Shown: positions 31,868 through 42,650 of the stretch, piece by piece | Layout of the letters: each line of letters begins with the position of its first letter | How positions within the stretch are numbered: the stretch's first letter is position 1 | Assembly: GCA_021738535.1 (NCBI GenBank) | Contig: JAIPBU010000020.1 | Span: forward strand, 1-64,000 | DNA from: Bacteroidales bacterium | Lineage (GTDB): Bacteria > Bacteroidota > Bacteroidia > Bacteroidales > VadinHA17 | Length of the DNA stretch: 64,000 bases | Direction of reading: 5' to 3' | Position numbers and translations under genes: made by a program | Notes under the pieces: generated by a model | The model's database searches: none | The model's input: only the letters and a program-made list of their open reading frames with translations | Told to the model about the DNA's origin: nothing

Positions 31868-32863
31868 TCAGATCTTCAATATGTGTTCTACAAGCTTATC
31901 TTTCCGGGTTAGCCCCATTTTTTTCCGAAGTCTTACCCTGCTGATCTCTGCACTTTGAATTGTAATATTCATTAAGCCGGCAATATCCTTTGTGGCCATC
32001 TGCAGTCTGAGATAACTGCATAATTTGAGATCTTTATTTGTAAGTGCAGGATACCGGGTCATTAAGCGTGTAAAAAAACCGGGGTGTATTTTTTCAAAAT
32101 GCAACATGAAATTATCCCAGTTATCTGTTGAAACAAGTGTACTGTTAATCTGGTCAATTATCCTGATAAAAATTTCTTTGTCCTCCTTACTGCATTTATC
32201 AAGGTGCCTTGTGACTACGTTTTTTACAAACTGCAATGTTTCATTCTTATTTGACATGGCAACGAGTTGGCTTACAAGCTCCCTGTCTTTATCTTCCAGT
32301 TCTCTCAGGTACCTGTCTCTTACCCTGGCATCATATTCTTTACCAGCTGAAAGGTTCCTGATCTCTCCAAGTGCCTGCATGAGCGGAGTAACATCATTAA
32401 TTGATGCTCTCTGCCCAAGGTATTTACCCCTGCTGTCATATACCGCCCTGCACTTTATCTCACACCACCTTATCTGTTTGGTACGTGTTAACAGCCTGAA
32501 ATTAAGTGAGCGCCGGAGGCCTGTAAAATTGAGAGCATCCTTGATGAAGGCCCGGAACTCCTTCCTGTCGTCCGGGTATACAATTTCATAAAGCAGCATG
32601 TCGTTGGAAATAATCTCCCCTGATGCATATCCTGTTATGCTCTGGCTGGAAGGTGATACATATTCAAGACTGCCGCCGGGCCTGAACCACAGCTCCCAGT
32701 CATGAGCGAAATCAGCAATAAGCTTGTAACGCTCAAGAGCTTTAGCTGTATCTTCCAGTTCTGATCTGAGATCAAGAATTTCATTTTCAAGCTCATCACG
32801 TTTTTTCTCTAGCTCAGTTATTTTATTTTCTAACCTAACATTTTCATCATCAGACCCGGACAT
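31868..32863 (-). CDS. PAS domain + LuxR-type HTH transcriptional regulator
   Basis: Coiled coil, PAS (GGSLEYVSPSSQSITGYASGE), C-terminal HTH ALTNKDLKLCSYLRLQMATKDIAGLMNITIQSAEISRVRLRKKMGL. Confidence 0.8.
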   Translation of the reverse strand: MSGSDDENVRLENKITELEKKRDELENEILDLRSELEDTAKALERYKLIADFAHDWELWFRPGGSLEYVSPSSQSITGYASGEIISNDMLLYEIVYPDDRKEFRAFIKDALNFTGLRRSLNFRLLTRTKQIRWCEIKCRAVYDSRGKYLGQRASINDVTPLMQALGEIRNLSAGKEYDARVRDRYLRELEDKDRELVSQLVAMSNKNETLQFVKNVVTRHLDKCSKEDKEIFIRIIDQINSTLVSTDNWDNFMLHFEKIHPGFFTRLMTRYPALTNKDLKLCSYLRLQMATKDIAGLMNITIQSAEISRVRLRKKMGLTRKDKLVEHILKI

Positions 32864-33112
32864 ATAACTTGAATATTATATTTATATTATTGTTCATCAG
32901 CATCTTAGTAAAGATACAATTTAATACGACACTACCTAACCTAATCATAGGTTATTTTGTAATCGTCTTTTATTCTGCAGTTTTTATTCCTGACTTCATT
33001 ATTTTTATTTTTGGACCTGTTAAGAGAATTCTGATATATGACCGCTGTCATCGTTAAAACAATCTAATTGGCTAAACTTTGCGCCGGTTTTAATGTTGTA
33101 CAAATAAAAACT

Positions 33113-35152
33113 ATGAATAATCCCCTGCTTGAAGACTGGAATACAGATTTTGGGCTGCCGCCCTTTGAAAAAATTGAAGTAACGCACTTTCTGCCTGCAA
33201 TTAAAAAATCTGTTGAAGACGCAAAGGATCAGATAAACTCTATAGCTGAAAATCCTGAACAGCCAGGCTTTGAAAATACTGTTGTAGCGCTCGACCATGC
33301 AGGTATCAGGCTGGATGAGATAGCTTCGGTTCTGTTCAATCTCAACAGTGCTGAAACAAGTTCAGAACTTCAGTCAGCTGCCATGTCCGTTTCCCCGCTT
33401 CTGTCAAGGTTTTCAAATGACATTACATTAAACAGGAAACTGTTTAAAAGAATTGAGGAGCTTTATGATAAAAAAGATTCTCTGGGCTTGTCAGGGGAAC
33501 AGGAGATGCTCCTTGTAAAGACTTACAGGAGTTTCATTAAAGGTGGGGCAGGACTGGATGAAAATCACAGGTCCAGGTTCAGGGAAATAAACGAGGAGCT
33601 TGCTTCCCTGACATTGAAATTTGAAGAAAACGTTCTGGAAGAAACCAATTCATTCTACCTTCAAATTACCGACAAAGAAGACCTGGAGGGACTGCCCGCC
33701 GGCATAATTGAAACAGCTGCGGAGGAAGCAGCCGCCAGTGGACGTGAGGGATGGGTGTTCACTTTACATATACCAAGTTACCTGCCTTTCATGCAATATT
33801 CTGCAAAGAGACACCTGAGAGAAAAAATGTTCAGGGCATATTCATCACGGGCGTACAGGAAACAAAATAACGACAACAGGGAAATAGTAAAAAAGATAGT
33901 AAACCTGAGAACAGAAAAAGCAAAGCTACTGGGTTATGACAAGTATGCATCCCTGGTTCTTGAAGATCGTATGCTCAACACCCCGGAAAAAGTCACCGGC
34001 TTTCTTGAAAATTTACATACTGAATCTCACAGGTATGCACTCAGGGACCTGGAAGAGGTACAGGAATTTGCTGCGAAAAACGGGCACAACGGCAAAATTG
34101 AGAGATGGGACTGGGCTTATTATGCCGAGAAGCTGAAGATGAAGAAATACCAGATTGATGATGAAGTATTAAGACCGTATTTTGAGCTTGAGAAAGCCGG
34201 GGATGCAATCTTCAGGCTTGCTTCAGACCTGTACGGACTTTCTTTTGAGAAAAGTGAAAAACTAAATAAATATCACGAAGATGTCAGGGCCTATATTGTA
34301 AAAGACAACAATAATGATCACCTCGCTATCCTCTACCTCGATTTTTTTCCAAGAAAAGGGAAAAGCGGCGGTGCATGGATGACAGCATACCGGGATCAAT
34401 ATAAAGATGGAAGTAAAGATACGCGCCCTGTCATTTCCGTTGTTACGAACTTCAGCAAACCATCGTCCAAAAGGCCGGCACTACTTACGCATACTGAACT
34501 TACAACATTCATGCATGAGTTTGGCCATGCGCTCCATGGCATGCTTTCTAAATGTACATACAGGAGTATTTCAGGAACCAATGTGTCACGCGACTTCGTG
34601 GAACTGCCATCCCAGATAATGGAGAACTGGGCATATGAAAAAGAATGGCTACGCAGCTGGTCCAGTCATTACGAGACCGGACAGGAATTACCGGATTACC
34701 TGATAGATAAAATAAAGGAAGCAATGACCTTCAATGAAGGCTATGCATCCAACAGGCAACTGGGCTTTGGCTTTCTGGATATGGCATGGCACAGTATGGA
34801 TAAGGAGTTCAAAGGGTCAGTTGACAGCTTTGAGAGTGAAGCCATGAGTAAAACCAATATCCTGGATCCTGTAGAAGGGTCAAACATGTCATGCTCCTTC
34901 GGTCATCTTTTTGCAGGCGGCTATGCAGCAGGCTATTACGGTTACAAATGGTCAGAAGTGCTTGATGCAGATGCATTCAGCCTTTTCAGGAAAAAAGGAA
35001 TCTTTGATAAAGAGACAGCTGAATCATTCAGAAAGAATATCCTTGAAAAAGGAGGGAGCAATGAACCTATGGATCTGTATAAAAAATTCAGGGGGAAGGA
35101 ACCAACAATTGATGCCTACATTGAAAGAAGTGGATTCCGAAATGGAGTCTGA
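33113..35152 (+). CDS. M3 family metallopeptidase (peptidyl-dipeptidase Dcp-like)
   Basis: TTFMHEFGHALHGMLS zinc motif; MNNPLLEDWNTDFGLPPFEKI N-terminus. Confidence 0.93.
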   Translation: MNNPLLEDWNTDFGLPPFEKIEVTHFLPAIKKSVEDAKDQINSIAENPEQPGFENTVVALDHAGIRLDEIASVLFNLNSAETSSELQSAAMSVSPLLSRFSNDITLNRKLFKRIEELYDKKDSLGLSGEQEMLLVKTYRSFIKGGAGLDENHRSRFREINEELASLTLKFEENVLEETNSFYLQITDKEDLEGLPAGIIETAAEEAAASGREGWVFTLHIPSYLPFMQYSAKRHLREKMFRAYSSRAYRKQNNDNREIVKKIVNLRTEKAKLLGYDKYASLVLEDRMLNTPEKVTGFLENLHTESHRYALRDLEEVQEFAAKNGHNGKIERWDWAYYAEKLKMKKYQIDDEVLRPYFELEKAGDAIFRLASDLYGLSFEKSEKLNKYHEDVRAYIVKDNNNDHLAILYLDFFPRKGKSGGAWMTAYRDQYKDGSKDTRPVISVVTNFSKPSSKRPALLTHTELTTFMHEFGHALHGMLSKCTYRSISGTNVSRDFVELPSQIMENWAYEKEWLRSWSSHYETGQELPDYLIDKIKEAMTFNEGYASNRQLGFGFLDMAWHSMDKEFKGSVDSFESEAMSKTNILDPVEGSNMSCSFGHLFAGGYAAGYYGYKWSEVLDADAFSLFRKKGIFDKETAESFRKNILEKGGSNEPMDLYKKFRGKEPTIDAYIERSGFRNGV

Positions 35153-35275
35153 GCAGTCACTATTAAGACTGCACTGAATGACAATACGCCATAAAGTATT
35201 ATCTTTGCCGGAGATACGGGAACATTGTGTAAACAACCAAAGGTTCCTCATTAGCAACATATTAATACTTATCTG

Positions 35276-38200
35276 ATGATCAATTTCTTCACGGTCGATA
35301 ACAGGATAATCGCTGTTCAGAGCAATAATGATTTAACAAAGAGTGATACTGAAAAACTTTGCTGGCTCCTGGGCAGCAATGATGACCCCCGTACAGGCAA
35401 TATTGATGGTTTCTTTATAGGCCCCAGAAAAGAAATGATCACCCCCTGGAGCACCAATGCTGTGGAGATAACTCAGAATATGGGCATTGATGGGATATCC
35501 AGGATGGAAGAGTTTTTCTCTGCTTCAGAAGACTCGTCTTATGACCCTATGCTGCTTAAACTTTACAAGGGACTTGACGGCAAAATATTTCAAATCGATC
35601 ATGATCCTGATCCTGTTAAAGAAATTGATGATATTGAGGCTTACAACCTGCAGGAAGGCCTTGCACTCAGTAAAGAGGAAATAAAATATCTCCGTGACCT
35701 CAGCAAATCACTTAACAGGAAACTAACAGACAGTGAGGTCTTTGGTTTTTCACAGGTTAATTCAGAACACTGCCGGCATAAAATATTTAACGGTAAATTC
35801 ATAATTGACGGGGAGGAAAAAGAGTCAACCCTCTTCGGAATGATTAAAAAAACCACGCTGACAAACAGGAACAGCATCGTTTCGGCCTATAAGGATAACT
35901 GTTCTTTCGCAGCCGGACCGGTGGTTGAACTGTTTGCCCCGGGCAAACAGGACAGGTCTGATTTTTTCAGGCTTAAAAAGGCTGAAACAGTACTGTCTTT
36001 AAAGGCAGAAACACATAATTTTCCAACCACAGTGGAACCTTTTAACGGTGCATCAACCGGCACCGGTGGTGAGATCCGGGACAGGATAGCAGGAGGTAAG
36101 GGAGCATTCCCAGTTGCAGGTACAGCAGTATATATGACATCCTACCCCCGTTCAGCAGGCGGGCGGGAATGGGAAAAAAACATAAAAGCCAGGGAGTGGC
36201 TTTACCAGAGTCCTGAAGACATTCTGATAAAAGCATCCAACGGCGCCAGTGATTTTGGAAACAAATTCGGGCAACCACTTATTTGTGGTTCTCTTCTCAC
36301 TTTCGAACATCAGGAGAAGAATAAAAAATATGGCTTTGACAAGGTGATTATGCTGGCAGGCGGAATAGGCTACGGTAAGAGGGAAGACAGCGAAAAAGAT
36401 ATTCCTGAAAAGGGGGATCTTATTATTATGCTGGGAGGAGATAATTACCGTATTGGAATGGGAGGAGGAGCCGTTTCCAGTGTTGATACCGGGCAGTATG
36501 ACAGTTCCATAGAACTTAATGCAGTGCAGCGGGCCAACCCGGAAATGCAAAAAAGAGTCTACAATGCCCTCAGGGCTATGGGCGAAGCAGATATCAATCC
36601 TGTTATTTCTCTTCACGATCACGGAGCCGGAGGACACCTTAACTGCCTGTCGGAGCTTGTTGAAGCCACAGGTGGAAAAATAGACATAAGCAAACTGCCT
36701 GTAGGTGATCCAACCCTGTCAGCAAGAGAAATAATAGGAAACGAATCCCAGGAGAGAATGGGGCTCGTAATAAAAAAGAAAGACCTTGAAGAACTGCAGA
36801 AAATTGCAGAAAGGGAAAGGGCCCCAATGTATGTAATAGGAGAAGTAACAGGTGATCACCAGTTTACTTTTATCAATTCAAAAACAGGAGAAAAGCCTAT
36901 TGACCTGCAGCTAACATCATTCTTCGGTGATCCGCCCCAGACAATTATGAGAGATAATTCTGTTAATCCATCATTTTCAGACCTGGAATATGACAAAAAC
37001 AATCTTTACAGTCTGACCGGTCAGCTGCTGCAGATTGAAGAAGTGGCATGCAAAGACTGGCTGACAAACAAAGTAGACCGCTCAGTCTCGGGCAAAATAG
37101 CCAAACAACAGTGTGCAGGCGAACTACAGCTTCCTTTAAATAACCTGGGTGCTATAGCACTTGATTACAGGGGGATAAGCGGCCTGGCAACTTCACTGGG
37201 ACATGCCCCGGTTGCAGGCCTGATTAACCCTGCAGCAGGATCTGTTCTTTCTGTTGCTGAAGCACTAACCAATATTATCTGGGCTCCCCTTAAAAATGGG
37301 ATAAGGGGAATATCTCTTTCTGCCAACTGGATGTGGCCATGCAGAAATGAGGGTGAGGATGCCCGTATCTATAAAGCAGTTGAAGCAGCAAGCAACTTTG
37401 CCATTGAGCTGGGTATAAATATACCCACTGGTAAAGACAGCCTGTCAATGACACAGAAATATAAAGACGATACTGTTTATGCTCCGGGAACAGTAATAAT
37501 TTCAGCATCTGCAGAGGTAACAGATGTCAGGAATATTGTTGAACCGGTAATGTGCCCCGACTCAGACACCAGCATAATCTACATTGACATGAGTAGGGAT
37601 TCATTCCTGACAGGAGGAAGCAGCTTTGCCCAGACTTTGAACAGGATAGGAACTGAAGCTCCTACTGTAAAAGATCCTGCATATTTTGTGTCAGTATTCA
37701 ATACCGTGCAAAAACTAATTTCTGAAAATAAGATTATCGCAGGTCATGATATTTCAGCAGGCGGGATGATTACTGCACTGCTTGAAATGTGCTTTGCATC
37801 TTCCAGTGGTGGTATGAGCATTAACCTTGATCCTGTAAATGAAGAAGATATTACACGAATACTCTTTAGCGAGAATCCGGGATTAATAATCCAGGTGGAG
37901 AATGAAGATGATGTGGTTGAGAGCTTACTTGAAAACAATATAAGCCATTATACTATTGGCAAACCCGTAGCAAAACGTTCAGTTTTTATTTCGAAGCAGG
38001 GAAAGGAATATGAATTTAAGATAGAAGATTACAGGAAGTTGTGGTTCAGAACTTCCTATCTGCTCGACAGAAAGCAGACCAACAATGATCTTGCCGCTGA
38101 AAGATTTGAAAATTATCACAGGCATGCACTTGAATATGATTTTAAAGGATTCACAGGCAGCATTAAATCACTTGGGATCAGTCACAACGCCGGTGGTGTA

Positions 38201-38980
38201 AGAAAAGCTAAAGCTGCCATAATAAGGGAAAAGGGGGTTAATGGTGACAGGGAAATGGCTTATGCACTTCACCTGGCCGGCTTTGATGTAAAAGATGTTC
38301 ACATGACCGACCTGATATCGGGCAGGGAAAACCTCGAGGATCTGAATTTTATTGTCTTTGTTGGCGGCTTTTCAAATTCCGATGTACTTGGCTCCTCACG
38401 TGGTTGGGCCGGCGCTTTCATGTATAACGAAAAAGCCAGGGATTCACTAAAAAAATTCTACGATCGCGAAGATACCCTGAGCCTTGGCATCTGTAATGGT
38501 TGCCAGCTAATGGCAGAACTCAACCTTGTTTACCCTGATCACGAGATTCCTCCCTCATTATTGCATAATAAATCGGGGAAATTCGAATCTGCTTACCTGT
38601 CGGTTAACATTGAAAACAATAATTCCGTAATGCTCGGCGACATGGAAGGAATGCAACTGGGTATATGGGTGGCCCATGGGGAGGGTCAGTTCGACCTGCC
38701 CTATGATGAGTCAGCATATAATATCCCGGTTAAATACACTCATAACACCTACCCTGCCAATCCTAACGGCTCTGAATATGATGCCGCAGCCATCTGCTCC
38801 GATAACGGCAGACACCTGGCAATGATGCCACACCTGGAAAGAGCCTTTATGCCATGGCAGTGTGCCCATTATCCCGATGAAAGAAGACAGGACGAAGTGA
38901 CACCATGGATGCAGGCTTTTGTAAATGCCAGGAAATGGGTTGAGGACAGGTTGAGAGGGAGTTTGAATGAGTTTGAATGA
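35276..38980 (+). CDS. purL: Phosphoribosylformylglycinamidine synthase
   Basis: 1234 aa; NSEHCRHKIFNGKF, KAETHNFPTTVEPFNGASTGTGGEIRDR, C-terminal glutaminase LGICNGCQLM. Confidence 0.97.
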   Translation: MINFFTVDNRIIAVQSNNDLTKSDTEKLCWLLGSNDDPRTGNIDGFFIGPRKEMITPWSTNAVEITQNMGIDGISRMEEFFSASEDSSYDPMLLKLYKGLDGKIFQIDHDPDPVKEIDDIEAYNLQEGLALSKEEIKYLRDLSKSLNRKLTDSEVFGFSQVNSEHCRHKIFNGKFIIDGEEKESTLFGMIKKTTLTNRNSIVSAYKDNCSFAAGPVVELFAPGKQDRSDFFRLKKAETVLSLKAETHNFPTTVEPFNGASTGTGGEIRDRIAGGKGAFPVAGTAVYMTSYPRSAGGREWEKNIKAREWLYQSPEDILIKASNGASDFGNKFGQPLICGSLLTFEHQEKNKKYGFDKVIMLAGGIGYGKREDSEKDIPEKGDLIIMLGGDNYRIGMGGGAVSSVDTGQYDSSIELNAVQRANPEMQKRVYNALRAMGEADINPVISLHDHGAGGHLNCLSELVEATGGKIDISKLPVGDPTLSAREIIGNESQERMGLVIKKKDLEELQKIAERERAPMYVIGEVTGDHQFTFINSKTGEKPIDLQLTSFFGDPPQTIMRDNSVNPSFSDLEYDKNNLYSLTGQLLQIEEVACKDWLTNKVDRSVSGKIAKQQCAGELQLPLNNLGAIALDYRGISGLATSLGHAPVAGLINPAAGSVLSVAEALTNIIWAPLKNGIRGISLSANWMWPCRNEGEDARIYKAVEAASNFAIELGINIPTGKDSLSMTQKYKDDTVYAPGTVIISASAEVTDVRNIVEPVMCPDSDTSIIYIDMSRDSFLTGGSSFAQTLNRIGTEAPTVKDPAYFVSVFNTVQKLISENKIIAGHDISAGGMITALLEMCFASSSGGMSINLDPVNEEDITRILFSENPGLIIQVENEDDVVESLLENNISHYTIGKPVAKRSVFISKQGKEYEFKIEDYRKLWFRTSYLLDRKQTNNDLAAERFENYHRHALEYDFKGFTGSIKSLGISHNAGGVRKAKAAIIREKGVNGDREMAYALHLAGFDVKDVHMTDLISGRENLEDLNFIVFVGGFSNSDVLGSSRGWAGAFMYNEKARDSLKKFYDREDTLSLGICNGCQLMAELNLVYPDHEIPPSLLHNKSGKFESAYLSVNIENNNSVMLGDMEGMQLGIWVAHGEGQFDLPYDESAYNIPVKYTHNTYPANPNGSEYDAAAICSDNGRHLAMMPHLERAFMPWQCAHYPDERRQDEVTPWMQAFVNARKWVEDRLRGSLNEFE

Positions 38981-38982
38981 GT

Positions 38983-39813
38983 TTATACTCCGCTGTAAGC
39001 GGAAAAGCCGCCATCAACAGGGATAACGGAACCGGTAACAAAAGAAGAAGCATCTGATATTAACCATAGAACTGTTCCGGTTAATTCTTCCGGTTCACCA
39101 AACCTGCCAAAGGGTGTATGGTCTATAATACTTTTCCCACGGGGAGTCAGTTTATTATTTTTATCCAGCAGGAGCTCACGGTTCTGTTTGGTTACCAAAA
39201 AACCCGGTGCAATAGCGTTTACCCTTATTCCTTCACCGAATTTTGTCGCCATTTCTACAGCCAGCCACTTCGTAAAATTATCTACTGCCGCCTTGGCTGC
39301 AGAATAACCGGCAACCCTGCTTACAGCTCTTTGTGAGGTCATTGAAGAAAAGTTGAGTATTACTCCTTTTTTTTGGTGCGACATCTGCTCTGCAAAAACA
39401 AGTGAGGGAATAACAGTCCCGTCAAGGTTCAGCTCAGACACTTTTCTGAAATCATCCGGATCCAGGTCAAAAAAAGTCTCATGTTCACCTATCGTAGCAC
39501 CGGACAGATTGCCACCTGCAGCGTTGATAAGAGCATCAATTCTGCCAAATTGCCTTACAATTTCAGCTGAAACACGGGTTAATTCATCCCTGTGGAGTAC
39601 ATTAGTTTTGTAAAACTCAACCCTCCCCCCTGCTTCAGCAATATCCTGTTTAAGCCTGGTGCCTGATTCTTCATTAATCCCAAGGATAATAATAACTGCG
39701 CCCAAAGATGCAAATGCAGTGGCAAGGGTACCTCCCAATATTCCTTCACCTCCTGTAATAACTATTACCTTGTCTTTAATATTGAACTTACCGCTTGTAC
39801 TTGTACGGCTCAT
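38983..39813 (-). CDS. SDR family oxidoreductase (D-mannonate oxidoreductase-like)
   Basis: VIVITGGEGILGGTLA, INAAGGN, YSAAKAAVDNFTKW, C-term PVDGGFSAYSGV. Confidence 0.85.
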   Translation of the reverse strand: MSRTSTSGKFNIKDKVIVITGGEGILGGTLATAFASLGAVIIILGINEESGTRLKQDIAEAGGRVEFYKTNVLHRDELTRVSAEIVRQFGRIDALINAAGGNLSGATIGEHETFFDLDPDDFRKVSELNLDGTVIPSLVFAEQMSHQKKGVILNFSSMTSQRAVSRVAGYSAAKAAVDNFTKWLAVEMATKFGEGIRVNAIAPGFLVTKQNRELLLDKNNKLTPRGKSIIDHTPFGRFGEPEELTGTVLWLISDASSFVTGSVIPVDGGFSAYSGV

Positions 39814-40346
39814 TCGGTCATTGGTTTTATAATAAGACTCTTCATAAGAGTATGCCTCCCTTTCCCATTTACATTCAAGTCAGAGGCAAGCACCTTGGAA
39901 CTAACAACCTGGATGTTATAGTGTCCCGGCCTGTCAATGTAAACAGACCCGATCTTTGAATCCGCCCTGTAATAATCGCTTTCTACGGCCGGGCTGTCCA
40001 GGACTATTTCATTTCCCACCGGTGTCTTCCTGATCCTCTTATCACCAAAAGTAACTGTCACAGGTGAATCATATTTAAGATCCATGGTATCCTTTGTAAA
40101 ACTGGTTATCCAGAGCTCATAACGCCCCCTGTTGGTTATATTTAATGACCACTCAGCAGTATTCATATAAGGATTTAAACTGTCCTGCCATAAAAAAGCC
40201 TTTTCAAGCTCAAGGATTATTGATCCGTCTTCCTTTTGTATTATACTGGTTGTTGATTGTTCTTGACCGGTTTCATTATTACGACCACCACATCCTGCAA
40301 GCCCTACTAACAAAATAACAATAAAAATATACTTTATCTCCTTCAT
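39810..40346 (-). CDS. Hypothetical lipoprotein
   Basis: MKEIKYIFIVILLVGLAGCGG lipobox; 4-nt overlap with SDR gene. Confidence 0.6.
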   Translation of the reverse strand: MKEIKYIFIVILLVGLAGCGGRNNETGQEQSTTSIIQKEDGSIILELEKAFLWQDSLNPYMNTAEWSLNITNRGRYELWITSFTKDTMDLKYDSPVTVTFGDKRIRKTPVGNEIVLDSPAVESDYYRADSKIGSVYIDRPGHYNIQVVSSKVLASDLNVNGKGRHTLMKSLIIKPMTE

Positions 40347-40540
40347 ATTTCGTAATAATCTAAATATAATGTAATCCTGTTCTATTAAGAGCAAAAATCA
40401 TACCCAAGCGCAAATATAATTCTAAAAAATAACTATTGAGAGTATAAACATACTTCATTATTCTTTTAAACGTATAATTAGGATAATTGTTATCTATTTC
40501 TTATTAATTTAACAGTCTTGAGTCAGAAAAAATTCCCGTT

Positions 40541-42634
40541 ATGAGACCTTTGCGAAAACTATCCATTTCAGCCTCAGCCTTAGCCTTAGCCTTAGCCTCA
40601 GTAATACTCTCTTCCTGCAATTCAAATGAACCTGTCACCTTCCGGACGCTACTTGAAGAAATGGCAGACAGGAATTCAATAACACGGTTCCCTGATCCAC
40701 CCTACCGCTTAAAGCAGTTCAGCAGTTATGACCGGGAATCAGTTGATCCCGACAGTTCCGGCTGGTATGCCAATGCAGATTATACACATTTCCTGAGGGA
40801 AGAGACTAATAACGGGCGCAGGGAATTTGTTCTTTTCGATCATGACGGACCGGGAGCAATAGTAAGATGGTGGATGACCTTTGCCGGTGAAGGGAGTCAC
40901 GAAGGGACAGTACGTATATACATAGATAATAGCGAAGACCCGCTTATAGAAACCAATATTCTGAAATTATTAAGCGGGAACTTGCTGGCAGGAGAACCTA
41001 TTAGCTCGTCAGTATCCCCTGAAACGGATTATTACAAACGCGGTCATAATCTCTACCTGCCAATACCATATTCCCAAAGCTGTAAGATAACCTATGAATG
41101 TGATTCTGTTGTAATTTCTGATAAAGACCGTAAACCAAGCATTTATTATAACATTAATTACAGGGATTATGATACAGATGCAAAGGTTGAATCACTTAAC
41201 AGTTCTGTCCTTGAAAAAGAGAAACCATTAATTAAGAAAATCAATGAAGCTTTACTAACAAAACAAACGGATTCATATGACTCCTTAAAATTTGAGGCTA
41301 TTATTAAACCAGGTGAGTCAGATTCCATTAAAATTAAGCAAAGAAAATCAGCCATAAATGGTCTCAGACTACAGATCAGTTCTGATAACACTGAACAGGC
41401 CTTAAGGTCTACAGTTCTCGAAATAAGTTTTGACGGTATACAAACAATATGGGTACCTGCAGGTGCTTTTTTCGGAACCGGCTATGAAATGAATTCATAT
41501 AACACGAGGTACAGTAGTGTGGACAACAGCGGCAGGATGGAAGCAGGATGGATAATGCCATTCCGTAAAAACTTTAAAATGATACTTCATAATTACGGAC
41601 CCGGTGAGATTAAAGCTGACATTAAAGTATTTATTAAGAAATATAAGTGGTCAAAGCAAAGTATGTATTTTGGAGCATCGTGGCATGAATACAAGGGGAT
41701 TAAGACTGCCGGATCAGTTTATACAGGAGGCAGTGGTCAGCATTTTGATATAAATTATGTGGATATTAAGGGAAAAGGATTATATGTGGGTGATGCCATT
41801 ACTGTATTTAACACTGCAGATGCATGGTGGGGTGAAGGGGATGAGAAGATTTTTGCAGACAACGATTCCTTTCCCTCAAGTATAGGGACCGGCACTGAAG
41901 ATTACTACGGTTATGCCTGGTGCAGGCCTGAAAAATTCAGCCATCCTTTTATTGCACAGCCCACGGGTGCCGGCAATTTTCATCCGGGTATGACAGTAAA
42001 TATGAGGTATCGCGCCCTGGATGCCATACCTTTTTTTGACAGTATAAGATCTGATATTGAATTATGGCACTGGGTCCCGACAATAATTAATTATGCACTT
42101 ACTTCCTATTATTATGTAAAACCCGGTTACAGCATTAATATCAAAAATAAAAAGGATGATGTTACAGGGATGGTTCCGCATGCTAAATCAGATATTATTA
42201 AACCGGTTATTGACAGTAGCGGTATTATAGAAGGAGAGTACCTTGAGGTAATGTCTTACGGCAGTGGCACTGCACAGACGCAATACTCAGGCAACTGGGA
42301 CTGGAGCAACGGTGGACAGTTATGGTGGAGAAATGCTGAACCTGGGGAAAAATTATATCTCAGGTTTATTTCACCTGAAACATCAGCATACAATATTGAA
42401 GCAGTGCTTTCAAAAGCACGCGACTATGGAATTATCGGGTTTGAAATAAATGCAGAACCATGTGGGACGCTCTTTAATGCCTACACTGACGGAGAAGCTA
42501 TTAGCAGGATATCACTTGGCAAACATTTACTTATTGAAGGAGAAAACATACTTAGCATTACCCTGGCGGGATCTGACAGCAGGTCGCAGCCCGGCAATAT
42601 GGCAGGTATTGATTACCTTAAATTCAGCCAATAG
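40541..42634 (+). CDS. DUF2961 family (GH172-type) secreted protein
   Basis: Lipobox signal; GPGAIVRWWMTFAGEG, SIGTGTEDYYGYAW motifs. Confidence 0.85.
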   Translation: MRPLRKLSISASALALALASVILSSCNSNEPVTFRTLLEEMADRNSITRFPDPPYRLKQFSSYDRESVDPDSSGWYANADYTHFLREETNNGRREFVLFDHDGPGAIVRWWMTFAGEGSHEGTVRIYIDNSEDPLIETNILKLLSGNLLAGEPISSSVSPETDYYKRGHNLYLPIPYSQSCKITYECDSVVISDKDRKPSIYYNINYRDYDTDAKVESLNSSVLEKEKPLIKKINEALLTKQTDSYDSLKFEAIIKPGESDSIKIKQRKSAINGLRLQISSDNTEQALRSTVLEISFDGIQTIWVPAGAFFGTGYEMNSYNTRYSSVDNSGRMEAGWIMPFRKNFKMILHNYGPGEIKADIKVFIKKYKWSKQSMYFGASWHEYKGIKTAGSVYTGGSGQHFDINYVDIKGKGLYVGDAITVFNTADAWWGEGDEKIFADNDSFPSSIGTGTEDYYGYAWCRPEKFSHPFIAQPTGAGNFHPGMTVNMRYRALDAIPFFDSIRSDIELWHWVPTIINYALTSYYYVKPGYSINIKNKKDDVTGMVPHAKSDIIKPVIDSSGIIEGEYLEVMSYGSGTAQTQYSGNWDWSNGGQLWWRNAEPGEKLYLRFISPETSAYNIEAVLSKARDYGIIGFEINAEPCGTLFNAYTDGEAISRISLGKHLLIEGENILSITLAGSDSRSQPGNMAGIDYLKFSQ

Positions 42635-42650
42635 CAAAGCTGAATTGTTC

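Noticed and set aside
40565-40605. agcctt hexamer run in the DUF2961 signal peptide as a phase-variable switch
   Set aside because: Unit is in frame (6 nt) and simply encodes an Ala/Leu signal-peptide core; no evidence of switching.
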